Origin: Candidatus Omnitrophota bacterium
Lineage (GTDB): Bacteria; Omnitrophota; Gorgyraeia; Duberdicusellales; 4484-171
Direction of reading: 5' to 3'
DNA: 38,051 nt
Assembly (NCBI GenBank): GCA_021735445.1
Contig: JAIPHA010000013.1
Location: 1 to 38,051, forward strand
Of this stretch, positions 24,903-33,103 are shown piece after piece (the first letter of the stretch is position 1; each line of letters opens with the position of its first letter). Both the position numbers and the translations under genes were made by a program. Below the pieces are notes generated by a model, which ran no database searches, had not been told where the DNA came from, and worked only from the letters and a program-made list of their open reading frames with translations.

Positions 24903-25790
24903 TTAACTAAATTTTGCTTCACTTAAAATAAGGCCTAATACAGCTTCGGCCATTTTTTTATCTTCTTTTATTCCTTCTTTTTTGGCGACTGCGCGCAAAA
25001 TATAGAAAAACTTTACTTCATCTTTAGCCAGAGGTTCTAATTTTTTTTCAAAATCATCTCTGTACTTTTTTAAATCCTCTTCTTTTATCCCCTGTTGTTG
25101 AAGTTGCTGCATTTGCCGGTTGATTAATTGTTGATGGTACCGTTTCACTTCTGCGCTGGGGACTTCGGTTTTGACCGATTTAAGAAGATGAGTTTTAATT
25201 TGATTATCAATGTTTTGCCTTCTTTTTTGCAAACTATCAAGATGAAGCTGGGTTTCGATTGCATCTTTAAAGGAATCCATGTCTGGATAAGAAGCCCATT
25301 TAGCGAGTTGTTGGTCATCAAGGCTTTTTTCGGTTATTTTTTTAACTTCTTCTTTAAACTTTTTGATCATGCCTTGAATTTGCTTAGAATCCGGTTTAAC
25401 TTTTTGGTCTTTTATCTTTATACCCTTATAGGTGCTGTCTTTAACTTCTATTTGTGGTTGAGTTTCAACTTCAGCTGTAAAGCTTAAGGCGTCTTCAGTA
25501 ACTTTTAGATCAGAAACCTGAGGCATTCCCGCGGGAGATATTTTACTTTCTTCCAGTGCCTGCTGATAAATTACCGGAAGGTGTTGTTTGATAAATTCAT
25601 CTTGAAGCGTTTTCTGATGATGTTTTTTTACTACCTCTAAAGGGGCTTTTCCCGGCCGGAAACCAGGTACTTTTAGTTTCTTTGAAGCCTCGCTGTAAAA
25701 TTTATTTTTCTTATCGATAAAATCTTTTCCAGCTACTTTTATATCTAATTTATGTTTTAATTTATCAATTTTTTTAACATTTACTTCCAA
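24903..25790 (-). CDS. tig: Trigger factor lacking the PPIase domain
   Basis: Trigger factor is the ribosome-bound chaperone for nascent chains. The 295-aa protein (E. coli 432) keeps the N-terminal ribosome-docking domain with GFRPGKAP (43-50), then passes from KFKEEVKKITEK (144-155) straight to LDDQQLAKW, which corresponds to the start of the C-terminal chaperone arms. The FKBP-type PPIase domain of about 85 residues is absent, so it should hold chains but not isomerise proline. The start is TTG: GAGGAGG lies 5 nt upstream, and no in-frame ATG is near. It heads tig-clpP and follows lptB across a 73-bp repeat-bearing spacer. Confidence 0.93.
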   Translation of the reverse strand: MEVNVKKIDKLKHKLDIKVAGKDFIDKKNKFYSEASKKLKVPGFRPGKAPLEVVKKHHQKTLQDEFIKQHLPVIYQQALEESKISPAGMPQVSDLKVTEDALSFTAEVETQPQIEVKDSTYKGIKIKDQKVKPDSKQIQGMIKKFKEEVKKITEKSLDDQQLAKWASYPDMDSFKDAIETQLHLDSLQKRRQNIDNQIKTHLLKSVKTEVPSAEVKRYHQQLINRQMQQLQQQGIKEEDLKKYRDDFEKKLEPLAKDEVKFFYILRAVAKKEGIKEDKKMAEAVLGLILSEAKFS

Positions 25791-25795
25791 GTCTA

Positions 25796-25802
25796 CCTCC
25801 TC
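25796..25802 (-). promoter_or_regulatory. Ribosome binding site that supports the TTG start of tig
   Basis: GAGGAGG on the minus strand stands 5 nt before the TTG at 25790. The nearby ATG (in GTAAATGTT) is out of frame, so TTG is the only sensible start. Confidence 0.8.
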
Positions 25803-25807
25803 TTTTT

Positions 25808-25863
25808 TTTATCTGTGTCTTTTGTAACCGTGCTATAGCGTGCTTTCTGTGCCATCTGTGGCA
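25808..25863. repeat. Intergenic nonamer-type repeat (lptB-tig spacer)
   Basis: The plus strand reads roughly GTGCTATAGC GTGCTTTCT GTGCCATCT GTGGCACTA, about 9-base units. GTGCCA-TCTG-TGGCAC forms a 6-bp hairpin. It shares CTGTG words with the spacer between thiC and tRNA-Gly. Less regular than the heptamer loci. Confidence 0.45.
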
Positions 25864-26586
25864 CTACATTTTAAAATCTTTGCCTAAATATACCTCTCTG
25901 GCCCGGTCGTGGCTGGTTAATTCTTCTGAATTGCCAGCAGTCAAAATTTGGCCTTCTGTTATTAAATAAGCTCTATCGGTAATCGAGAGAGTTTCGCGAA
26001 CATTGTGGTCGGTAATGAGTATCCCTAACCCCTTATCCTTTAGTTCGCTAATTATCTGCTGGGCTTCTTTTACCACGATCGGATCAATCCCGGAAAATGG
26101 TTCATCAAGGAGAAGAAAAGAAGGGTTAGTTACCAAAGCCCGGGTAATTTCCAGCCGGCGCATCTCTCCCCCGCTTAATGTATAAGCTTGATTTTTGCGT
26201 AAATGGGAAATATTAAGCTCTTCTAAAAGTTCGTTTAGCCTCCGGAGCCTCTCGTTGCGGTTTATCGGCAAAGTTTCAAGAATTGCTAAGATATTATCTT
26301 CGACAGTAAGTTTTCGAAAAACCGATGGCTCCTGAGACAGGTAGCCGATACCGAATTTAGCCCTTAGATGAATCGGTAAATAGGTAATATCTTCGTTGTC
26401 AAAAAGAATCTTGCCGTTATCCGGCGGAATGATCCCTACAATCATATAAAAGCTGGTAGTTTTTCCGGCACCGTTTGGCCCAAGCAAGCCTACCACTTCC
26501 CCTCTCCTTACCGAAAGGGATAGATCTTTTACTACAGCATTTGTTCCGTAGCTTTTAGTTAAATTTTTAACTTCTAAAAGGCGCAT
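25864..26586 (-). CDS. lptB: LptB, LPS export ABC ATPase
   Basis: LptB powers extraction of LPS from the inner membrane with LptF and LptG. The 240-aa ABC ATPase has Walker A GPNGAGKTT (about 36-44), the Q-loop YLSQEPSVFRKLTVEDN that is characteristic of LptB, signature LSGGEMRRLEITRAL, Walker B FLLLDEPF and the H-loop TDHNVRETL. It follows the LptC/LptA-like gene by 27 nt, as in proteobacterial lptCAB, which supports the assignment. lptF and lptG are outside the window. No Shine-Dalgarno is evident; a TATAAA lies 9 nt before the ATG. Confidence 0.96.
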   Translation of the reverse strand: MRLLEVKNLTKSYGTNAVVKDLSLSVRRGEVVGLLGPNGAGKTTSFYMIVGIIPPDNGKILFDNEDITYLPIHLRAKFGIGYLSQEPSVFRKLTVEDNILAILETLPINRNERLRRLNELLEELNISHLRKNQAYTLSGGEMRRLEITRALVTNPSFLLLDEPFSGIDPIVVKEAQQIISELKDKGLGILITDHNVRETLSITDRAYLITEGQILTAGNSEELTSHDRAREVYLGKDFKM

Positions 26587-26613
26587 TTTTTAAAATTTAT
26601 AACGGGAATTAAA

Positions 26614-27441
26614 TTAATCTATTCCAAAAAAACCTGAAGAACCGTTATCGTTTTCTTCAGGAAAATATATTAAACGCGGACTGCCTTCTAAAATAAGCTT
26701 TTCTTCTTCGGCCAGATAGATAGCTTTTTCGGCAAAAGTAACGTTACTGTCTCTTACGATTTTAACATGGCCTTGGGATATTATTTTAATAATCTTTTTT
26801 TCTTTTGTGTCAAAAAAAAGAGTCGCTAGGTCGGAAAAAAGCTTGCCCTGTTTATGGTTTACTACTACATTTTCTTTGAAAGTTGCCTGGCCCTTATTGT
26901 AGTCTACTTCAAGCGGGCCGGAACAAGTAATCGTAGTAGCGTCTTGCTGGTCTTTTTCCTGATAGGAGACTTGGACGTCTTCTTTGAAATCCGCGGTTTT
27001 AAGTTGAGAATCAGCATCAAGGCCTTTGGCCTTGACTAAAAGAGAATCTTTTTCGGTTTCTACCCTTGAATCGGTTTTTATTTGATTTTTTGTCCGTTGC
27101 CAATTGAGGCAATCGGTTTTAAGATTCCAGCCCTCTTGATTTTTTATTTCGACATTTCCGTTGAGCCAAATATTTTGGTTTTTTTTATTCAACTTTGCCT
27201 GGTCAGACTTAACAAATATGGTGTCTTTATCCAGGTAGTAGTTGGCATCCATAGTCTGAATGTCGATTAAGTCTCCGTTAATTACAGCTTCTTTGCCTTT
27301 GATTTCCCAATCACTGGATCCGTCATTTTGAAAGTTAGAAAGATAGAAATCTTTTATCGTTTGTTCGTTGCCGGGATAACCGGCCGGGTAGAAAACAAAC
27401 GATAAAAACAATAAACTAATTATAAAACATATATTTTTCAT
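26614..27441 (-). CDS. LptC/LptA-like periplasmic LPS transport protein
   Basis: This 275-aa exported protein has an N-terminal hydrophobic segment (about residues 5-20). Residues 35-100 (SSDWEIKGKEA, then IWLNGNVEIKN) resemble LptC, and residues 100-255 have the repeated beta-jellyroll units of LptA/OstA (for example ATFKENVVVNHKQGKL and KIISQGHVKI). It therefore looks like a fusion of the two bridge proteins that carry LPS across the periplasm. It lies next to lptB and the Kdo genes. The segment could be cleaved or remain as the LptC anchor. The fused reading is an inference from repeat content; either half alone would be less than the full length. Confidence 0.8.
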   Translation of the reverse strand: MKNICFIISLLFLSFVFYPAGYPGNEQTIKDFYLSNFQNDGSSDWEIKGKEAVINGDLIDIQTMDANYYLDKDTIFVKSDQAKLNKKNQNIWLNGNVEIKNQEGWNLKTDCLNWQRTKNQIKTDSRVETEKDSLLVKAKGLDADSQLKTADFKEDVQVSYQEKDQQDATTITCSGPLEVDYNKGQATFKENVVVNHKQGKLFSDLATLFFDTKEKKIIKIISQGHVKIVRDSNVTFAEKAIYLAEEEKLILEGSPRLIYFPEENDNGSSGFFGID

Positions 27442-27463
27442 AGCGTTTCCCAGAAAGCATATT

Positions 27464-27491
27464 AATATATCAGATAAAAAGATAAAGTCAA
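27464..27491 (-). promoter_or_regulatory. Sigma70-type promoter of lptCA-lptB
   Basis: In the 60-bp gap after kdsC the minus strand carries TTGACT (27486-27491), a 16-nt spacer and TATATT (27464-27469), 5 of 6 matches each. The expected leader is about 16 nt. This separates lptCA-lptB from the kds genes as a transcription start. Confidence 0.6.
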
Positions 27492-27501
27492 TACCAGTAG
27501 T

Positions 27502-28047
27502 TTACCGGGGGTTTCGAATAAACTCTAAAATATCTTTTTTTGCGCCCTTTGCGTTGATTATCAAGTCAGCAACCTCTCTTACCGCCCCTTCCCCTCCGCG
27601 CCGGGAAGTTATGTAATCAGATATTTTTTTTAATTCCGGATAAGAATTTTTAACCGCTATTCCAATGCCGGCTTTTTCGATCATGCCTAAATCGATTAAG
27701 TCATCGCCGATAAAACAAATTTCTTTTTCGGCCACTTGGTATTTATTCTTAATCTCTTCCAGTTGGCGTTCTTTGGGAATTTCCCCGCCGCGTACTTCCA
27801 CAACATGCATGTCTTTGGCGCGTTTTTTTAAAATCGGCGAGTCTTTAGCTGAAAGAAATATAGTTTTTACGCCTATAACCGAAAGAAGGTATACTCCCAG
27901 GCCATCTTTTACATTAAACATTTTAAGTTCTCTGCCTCGGTCGTCATAAATTATTTCTTCTTTGGTGAGAACTCCGTCAACATCTAAAATTAAGAGTTTA
28001 ACCTTAGCCAATTTTTTCTTTATTTCTTTTATATTTTTCTTTTTCAT
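27502..28047 (-). CDS. kdsC: KDO-8-phosphate phosphatase
   Basis: KdsC hydrolyses Kdo-8-phosphate to Kdo in the LPS inner-core pathway. The 181-aa HAD-family protein has the nucleophile pair D22/D24 in LDVDGVLT, no cap insertion (C0 class, acts as a tetramer), FIGDDLIDL for the Mg2+-binding acidic motif, and the KdsC-specific C-terminal TSRRGGEGAVRE. It lies after kdsD with a 36-nt heptamer-repeat spacer and ends the kds block before the lptCA promoter. Confidence 0.97.
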   Translation of the reverse strand: MKKKNIKEIKKKLAKVKLLILDVDGVLTKEEIIYDDRGRELKMFNVKDGLGVYLLSVIGVKTIFLSAKDSPILKKRAKDMHVVEVRGGEIPKERQLEEIKNKYQVAEKEICFIGDDLIDLGMIEKAGIGIAVKNSYPELKKISDYITSRRGGEGAVREVADLIINAKGAKKDILEFIRNPR

Positions 28048-28055
28048 CTTTTTCT

Positions 28056-28083
28056 ATGGACTGTTGACTATTGATTCGGGACT
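28056..28083. repeat. Short heptamer repeat (kdsD-kdsC spacer)
   Basis: Four 7-base units in register, ATGGACT GTTGACT ATTGATT CGGGACT, end exactly at the base before the kdsD stop codon. This locus has only one arm. Confidence 0.55.
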
Positions 28084-29079
28084 TTACACAAGTCCGGCTG
28101 CGATCAGATCCTGGATATCAAGCATTCCGATTGGATGATTATTTTTATCGACAACCGGTAGTTCATCTATCTTTTTTTTCTCTAAAACTTTAAGGGCTTC
28201 AGAGGCTAAATCACTATCTTTGATAGTTGTAGGTTTAGCGGACATAACAGATTTAACTTTTTTATTTAAAATATCCCTGTCTTTTTTTAAATTACGGCGC
28301 AGGTCACCGTCGGTAAATATGCCGATTATCTCATTTTTTCTATCCACCACGGTAGCTGCGCCAGCATGGGCGGAAGTAATTTTTAAGAGAACCTGGTCAA
28401 CCAATGCTTCGGCGTCAACGACCGGGTTTTGTTTTTTCTTTCTCATAATGTCTGAGACCTGAAGCAACAACCTTCTGCCTAAAGAACCCCGGGGATGGAA
28501 AGATGCAAAGTCCTTCTCTTTAAAACCTTTTATTTTTTGTAAAACTACCGAAATCGCATCGCAAACAGCCAGCATTGCCGTGGTAGACGTAGTCGGCGCC
28601 AGGCCTAAGCCGCAAGCTTCTTTATCTACAGCAACATCTATTATGATATCCGAGTATTGAGCCAGGCTTGAATTTATATTGCCGGTTATGGCGATAATCT
28701 TGGAGCCGATTTTTTTAACAAAAGGGGCTAGGTTTTGGATTTCATCGGTTTGGCCGCTATAGGATAAAATTATTACGATGTCGTTTTTTTTAATTCTTCC
28801 CAGGTCCCCGTGGACTGCCTCAGCGGCATGCAGCCAAAAGCTTGATGTTCCGGTTGAAGACAGGGTTGCTGAAAATTTTTGTCCGATTATTCCGGCTTTG
28901 CCCATTCCGGAAATCACGATTCGCCCCCTGCATTTCAGGCTTGCCTCAATTGCTTTGAAAAAATCATTTCCCAGTTTTGCTTTCACATTTTTAAGCCCTT
29001 GAATTTCGGTGGCCAAAACATCTTTGGCCCAATTAAGAACTATCTTTTGATTTAGTTTTTTATTTTTTTTCTCCATCAT
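28084..29079 (-). CDS. kdsD: D-arabinose-5-phosphate isomerase
   Basis: KdsD converts ribulose-5-P to arabinose-5-P, the first step toward Kdo; rpe elsewhere in the window acts on the same ribulose-5-P pool. The 331-aa protein has a SIS domain (GMGKAGIIGQKFSATLSSTG, then the substrate-loop AAEAVHGDLG) and two CBS domains in the C-terminal third. Two consecutive ATGs exist; AAAGGA lies 2 nt before the first and 5 nt before the second (29076), so the second is slightly favoured. It stands 12 nt after kdsA. Confidence 0.97.
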   Translation of the reverse strand: MMEKKNKKLNQKIVLNWAKDVLATEIQGLKNVKAKLGNDFFKAIEASLKCRGRIVISGMGKAGIIGQKFSATLSSTGTSSFWLHAAEAVHGDLGRIKKNDIVIILSYSGQTDEIQNLAPFVKKIGSKIIAITGNINSSLAQYSDIIIDVAVDKEACGLGLAPTTSTTAMLAVCDAISVVLQKIKGFKEKDFASFHPRGSLGRRLLLQVSDIMRKKKQNPVVDAEALVDQVLLKITSAHAGAATVVDRKNEIIGIFTDGDLRRNLKKDRDILNKKVKSVMSAKPTTIKDSDLASEALKVLEKKKIDELPVVDKNNHPIGMLDIQDLIAAGLV

Positions 29080-29091
29080 AATCCTTTAAAT

Positions 29092-29883
29092 TTAACTTTG
29101 TTTTATTGCTTTTCTTACTGCAATTATTTTTTGAATTAAACTTTTTATTCCTTTTAGTTTAAAGGTTGTAAAGCGGTCTGACAAGGCTTTTTTCGGATCA
29201 GGATGAACCTCAAGAAAAAAACCATCTACTCCTGCTGCGGCTGCTGCCAGGCTAAGAGGTTTGACAAATTGGCTGTCTCCTCCGGAAATTCCCGATTCAG
29301 CTGAAGGCCTTTGGAGTGAATGGGTGGCATCAAAGATAACCGGATAACCGAATTTTTGCATAATTAAAAATGAGCGAAAATCAACCACTAAGTTATTGTA
29401 GCCAAAACAAAAACCGCGTTCGGTAATAATAATATTGGTGTTGCCGGTCGATTTGACTTTTTCGGCTATGTATTTTGTGCTTTCGGGGGATACGAATTGG
29501 CCTTTTTTAATATTGATTGTTTTTTTTGTCTTCGCGGCTTCTACTATTAAGTCGGTTTGCCGGCAAAGGAAGGCCGGAATTTGAATAATGTCTGCGACTT
29601 TGGCGACTTCTTTTATTTGGTGGCAACAATGGATATCAGTTAAAATAGCAAGGTTAGTTTTTTCCTTGATCTTTTTTAAGATTTGCAAACCAAGTTTGAT
29701 TCCCGGCCCACGGTAAGAATCAAGGGAAGTCCGGTTAGCTTTATCAAAACTTGCCTTAAAGATAAGTTTAATAGGTAAATCAGAAAGGTTGTTTTTAAGG
29801 TAAGTTGCGATTTTAAGGGTAGTTTTTTCATCCTCGATAACACAAGGCCCGGCGATAATGATTAATTTTTTTGTTTTTTTCAT
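29092..29883 (-). CDS. kdsA: 3-deoxy-8-phosphooctulonate synthase, metal-dependent class
   Basis: KdsA condenses arabinose-5-P and PEP to Kdo-8-P. The 263-aa protein has AGPCVIE at residues 11-17; Cys14 in this position is the metal ligand of class II (Aquifex-type) enzymes, where E. coli has Asn. The other expected ligands are present: His in FDATHSLQRP, Glu in FLEVHPDP and Asp in KKALSDRF. So it is probably Zn2+/Fe2+/Mn2+-dependent. It overlaps kdsB by 4 nt; AAAGGA precedes the ATG. Confidence 0.97.
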   Translation of the reverse strand: MKKTKKLIIIAGPCVIEDEKTTLKIATYLKNNLSDLPIKLIFKASFDKANRTSLDSYRGPGIKLGLQILKKIKEKTNLAILTDIHCCHQIKEVAKVADIIQIPAFLCRQTDLIVEAAKTKKTINIKKGQFVSPESTKYIAEKVKSTGNTNIIITERGFCFGYNNLVVDFRSFLIMQKFGYPVIFDATHSLQRPSAESGISGGDSQFVKPLSLAAAAAGVDGFFLEVHPDPKKALSDRFTTFKLKGIKSLIQKIIAVRKAIKQS

Positions 29884-30632
29884 GCGTATCCTTTTTCCAT
29901 TAACATTTCTTCGGCTTGGTGCAGGTCTTCGATTGTGTCGATTCCGAAAGAATCGAAATGAGTCTCAATGACTTTTATCTTGTATCCAGCCTCGATGGCA
30001 CGGAGTTGTTCTAGCTTTTCGGCTCTTTCCAGCTGAGAAATGGGCAGATTTTTAAAGGTATAGAGAAAGTCTTTGGTATAGGCATAAATCCCCAGATGTT
30101 TGTAGTAAAGCTTAGGGTTGTTGTCTTTGCTGCGGTAACAAGGTATCGGCAGGCGGGAGAAATAAATAGCAAAATCCAACCTATCGCAAAGCACTTTTAC
30201 TGTATTGGGATTGCTGACGTGTCTTTGGTCTTCTATTTTTTTCTTAACGGTTGCCATAAAAAAATCTTTAGCCGTAAGCATTTCTTGCGCTAAGCTGTCG
30301 ATTATCGAAGGGTGGATTAAGGGTTCATCGGCTTGAATATTGATTACTACTTTTGTGTCAATATCCCTTACTGCTTCGGCAATTCTGTCGGTCCCGGATG
30401 TATGTTGATTAGAGGTGTTGACCACTTCTGCCCCTATTTTTTTTGCTTCTTCTTCGATTTTGGGGTGATCACAAGCTATAATTAACTTATCGAGTAGATG
30501 CGCTCCTGAAGCGCTTTCCCAAGTCCAGTGGAGTACGGATTTTCCACAAAGGTCCTTAAGAAGCTTAACCGGAAGCCGAGTTGAGCCATAGCGGGCCGGT
30601 ATTACTCCGATGACATTAATTTCTTTTTTCAT
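29880..30632 (-). CDS. kdsB: CMP-Kdo synthetase
   Basis: KdsB activates Kdo with CTP to CMP-Kdo, the donor for the Kdo transferase. The 250-aa length is standard. The nucleotide-binding loop GVIPARYGSTRLPVK (about 9-22), QADEPLI and the late AIEAGYKIKV...ESFGIDT-type segment (here HFDSFGIDT) are all intact. It overlaps rfaE1 by 17 nt and kdsA by 4, so translation of the block is coupled. Confidence 0.98.
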   Translation of the reverse strand: MKKEINVIGVIPARYGSTRLPVKLLKDLCGKSVLHWTWESASGAHLLDKLIIACDHPKIEEEAKKIGAEVVNTSNQHTSGTDRIAEAVRDIDTKVVINIQADEPLIHPSIIDSLAQEMLTAKDFFMATVKKKIEDQRHVSNPNTVKVLCDRLDFAIYFSRLPIPCYRSKDNNPKLYYKHLGIYAYTKDFLYTFKNLPISQLERAEKLEQLRAIEAGYKIKVIETHFDSFGIDTIEDLHQAEEMLMEKGYA

Positions 30633-31605
30633 TGATTATCTTTATTAATTCCTTTTTATTTATTGTTGCTGCCCCCAGCTGGCCTACCACAGAGCCTGCG
30701 CCCAGGTTAGCGATTTGGGCTGCTTCGAAGCTGGTAGCTCCGCTGGCAAGAGCCAGTGTAAACAAAGAAATGACTGTATCGCCGGCTCCGGTTACATCAT
30801 AGACCTCTAAAGCAGCTGTGGGAATGTGCTTTATTTTTTTCTTTTCAAAAAGCATCATCCCGTCTTCTCCCAGGGTAAGAAGTATTGATTTTGGTTTTAA
30901 CTTATTTAAAAGTTTTTTGCCGATATTTTTTATTTCGTTTTTATTTCTGGCTTTCATTCCGGTAGCGATTTGAGCTTCGTTAAGGTTTGGGGTCAGGGTG
31001 GTGACTCCCCGGTAATATTGAAAATGGTCTTCTTTTGGGTCTACGGTAATAATTTTGTTTTTTTTATCACAAAGGCTGATAAGCTCTTTGATTAATAAAG
31101 GGTTAACTACTCCTTTTCCGTAATCTTCGACGATGACCGCGTCAAATTTATTAAAATTATTTTTTAGTTTATCAATAATGTTTTTTGTAATTTTTTCCGG
31201 AAAGTTATCGTTAGACTCCCAATCGAGCCTAACTACTTGTTGGTGGTGGGCGATAATTCTTGTTTTTAAGGTGGTACGGCGGTTTTTATCTTTAAAGATA
31301 AAATTGGTCGCAAGTTTTTTTTTACTAAGCAAAGAACGCAGCCGTTGCCCAAATTCGTCTGTGCCGGTTAAGCCGCAAAGAGTTACTTGAGCGCCTAAGT
31401 CTATCAGATTCATCCCGACATTTGCAGCTCCGCCGGCTTTAAAATTTTCTGATTTAGCCCAGACAACCGGAACGGGCGCTTCCGGAGAAATACGGTTGAC
31501 TTGGCCGAAAACATGACGGTCTAAGATAAGGTCTCCCACTACCAGGATTCTTTTATTAGCAAATTTAGAAATTGTTTTTTTAAGATTCTCTTTTTTTATT
31601 TTCAT
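30616..31605 (-). CDS. rfaE1: ADP-heptose pathway kinase (RfaE domain 1), stand-alone
   Basis: RfaE1 phosphorylates D-glycero-D-manno-heptose-7-phosphate at C1. The 329-aa protein is the ribokinase (PfkB) half only: GDLILDR near the start, FKAGGAANVG (55-64), VDPKEDHF, and the catalytic GAGD (273-276, base D276). In E. coli this domain is fused to a nucleotidyltransferase (HldE); here that half is a separate gene ending at the right edge (rfaE2). The ATG overlaps the HD-GYP stop (ATGA). gmhA, gmhB and hldD are not in the window. Confidence 0.95.
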   Translation of the reverse strand: MKIKKENLKKTISKFANKRILVVGDLILDRHVFGQVNRISPEAPVPVVWAKSENFKAGGAANVGMNLIDLGAQVTLCGLTGTDEFGQRLRSLLSKKKLATNFIFKDKNRRTTLKTRIIAHHQQVVRLDWESNDNFPEKITKNIIDKLKNNFNKFDAVIVEDYGKGVVNPLLIKELISLCDKKNKIITVDPKEDHFQYYRGVTTLTPNLNEAQIATGMKARNKNEIKNIGKKLLNKLKPKSILLTLGEDGMMLFEKKKIKHIPTAALEVYDVTGAGDTVISLFTLALASGATSFEAAQIANLGAGSVVGQLGAATINKKELIKIINEKRN

Positions 31606-32630
31606 TTTTCTAATACTTTTTTAATGGCTTTACGGCGCAATATTTTCAAAAAAACATCAACAACTTTTGGGTCGAATTGTTTGCCTTTTTGTTTTTTTAG
31701 TTCTTCTTTTACAGCTTCTAAGGGGCTTCCTTTTCTGTAAGGACGGCCAAAATACATAGCGTCGAAGGAGTCAATTACAGACAAGATTCTAGCTCCTAAA
31801 GGAATTTGATCCTTTTTCAACCCGGAAGGGTAACCTTTGCCGTCATATCTTTCGTGGTGGTATAAAACTATGGGCATAACCGGTTTTAATGATTCAAGAT
31901 CTTTGATAAATTCAGTACCTTTTTGAGGGTGTTTGGTAATTAGCTCAAATTCTTCTGCAGTCAATGGTTTTTGTTTTTTGAGAAGTTTCTTGGGAAGGTT
32001 CATTTTGCCGGCATCATGAAGGAGCGCGGCAAATTCTAATGATTTTATTTCTGCTTTAGACAAAGACAGTTCTTTTTCCATCGCTTTTAAAATGCGAAGA
32101 ATTTGTTTGGTGTGAAGCCGGGAAGTGGGTACGTGTTGACTGAGGAAGCTCGATATAGATTTTATATAGCTTAAAATCAATTTTTGTTGCTCTTTATACA
32201 GTGTAAAGATTTTAAGGGCTAAGCTGGCCTCTTCGCAGAGGGAGTAAAACCATTTTTTTTCCCGAGCGCTAAATTTTTTGAGGTTTTTGCCTCTTTTTAT
32301 GTAAATTCCGCCTAAAGTTTTAACAAAGGTAAAAGGATACACCAGGCGTTTATCTAATATTATTTCGTTTTCTTGTTTAAGAATATTTTTCTCGACTTTG
32401 GTAAGTATTGAAATACCGCCTGTTTTATTAATTTTTGTTTGGTTCTTGAAACTTACTTTGATGTATGTTGTTGAACTAATTGCCCGCAATACCACAGTCA
32501 CCTTATCAGCTTTAAAAGCATTTTTATAGATTCGCGCTATTCCAATAGCAAAACTTTTTAAGTCGGTAAAAGTGGTAGCTAGCCTATAGATCGTATGGTA
32601 TGAAGAAAACATATTTGAGCTGGGATTCAC
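31602..32630 (-). CDS. GAF-like plus HD-GYP domain protein, probable c-di-GMP phosphodiesterase
   Basis: This 342-aa cytoplasmic protein joins an N-terminal GAF-like sensor region (about 10-140) to an HD-GYP domain (150-335). The catalytic set is intact: H173, HD at 205-206 (LLHDAGKM), H234 (KHPQKG), HHERYDGKGYP (258-268) and D287. Such domains hydrolyse c-di-GMP or related dinucleotides. It begins with GTG 5 nt after AAAAGGAG and overlaps the HIT gene by 4 nt (GTGA). Its placement at the head of the LPS block suggests surface control, which is only inference. Confidence 0.93.
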   Translation of the reverse strand: MNPSSNMFSSYHTIYRLATTFTDLKSFAIGIARIYKNAFKADKVTVVLRAISSTTYIKVSFKNQTKINKTGGISILTKVEKNILKQENEIILDKRLVYPFTFVKTLGGIYIKRGKNLKKFSAREKKWFYSLCEEASLALKIFTLYKEQQKLILSYIKSISSFLSQHVPTSRLHTKQILRILKAMEKELSLSKAEIKSLEFAALLHDAGKMNLPKKLLKKQKPLTAEEFELITKHPQKGTEFIKDLESLKPVMPIVLYHHERYDGKGYPSGLKKDQIPLGARILSVIDSFDAMYFGRPYRKGSPLEAVKEELKKQKGKQFDPKVVDVFLKILRRKAIKKVLEK

Positions 32631-33103
32631 TTGTTCTCCTTTTTTAGTTTATTGTATAAGTCATCAAGGCTTTGTGAAATTATTTTAGTTTCAGAAAGAA
32701 CCGGCATAAAGTTGGTATCGCCTCTCCAGCGCGGGACAAGATGAAAATGCAGGTGCTCGGTTATCCCCGCTCCAGCGGTTTCTCCGATATTTAATCCGAG
32801 GTTAAATCCATCCGGTTGTAAAACTTTTTTAACCATTTTTTTTATTTTAATCATGACCTTATAGATATCAAAGATTTCCTCTTTTTTTAACTTTTCAAAA
32901 TCGGATGTGTGCCGGTAAGGAGTAACTAAAAGATGGCCGTTATTGTAAGGGTAACGGTTTAACACCACAAAGCAATGCAAAGAGCGTAAAATTATATGAT
33001 TTTTTTTATCTTTTTTTTGCTTATTGATTTTGCAAAAAAGGCAACCTGAATCTTTTTTTTGGCTAACATATTTTATGCGCCAGGGAGCCCAAAGTTTATC
33101 CAA
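32627..33103 (-). CDS. HIT-family nucleotide hydrolase or Ap4A phosphorylase-like
   Basis: This 158-aa HIT-family protein has the catalytic triad motif HLHFHLVPRW (HxHxHxx), a zinc-type CLFC near residue 21, and the start MDKLWAPWRIKYV seen in Ap4A phosphorylase-like HIT proteins of bacteria. It probably cleaves dinucleoside polyphosphates or AMP-conjugates. The start is TTG; GGAGG lies 10 nt upstream within the phosphodiesterase gene, no ATG is near, and homologues begin at this point. It overlaps the phosphodiesterase gene by 8 nt. Confidence 0.92.
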   Translation of the reverse strand: MDKLWAPWRIKYVSQKKDSGCLFCKINKQKKDKKNHIILRSLHCFVVLNRYPYNNGHLLVTPYRHTSDFEKLKKEEIFDIYKVMIKIKKMVKKVLQPDGFNLGLNIGETAGAGITEHLHFHLVPRWRGDTNFMPVLSETKIISQSLDDLYNKLKKENK

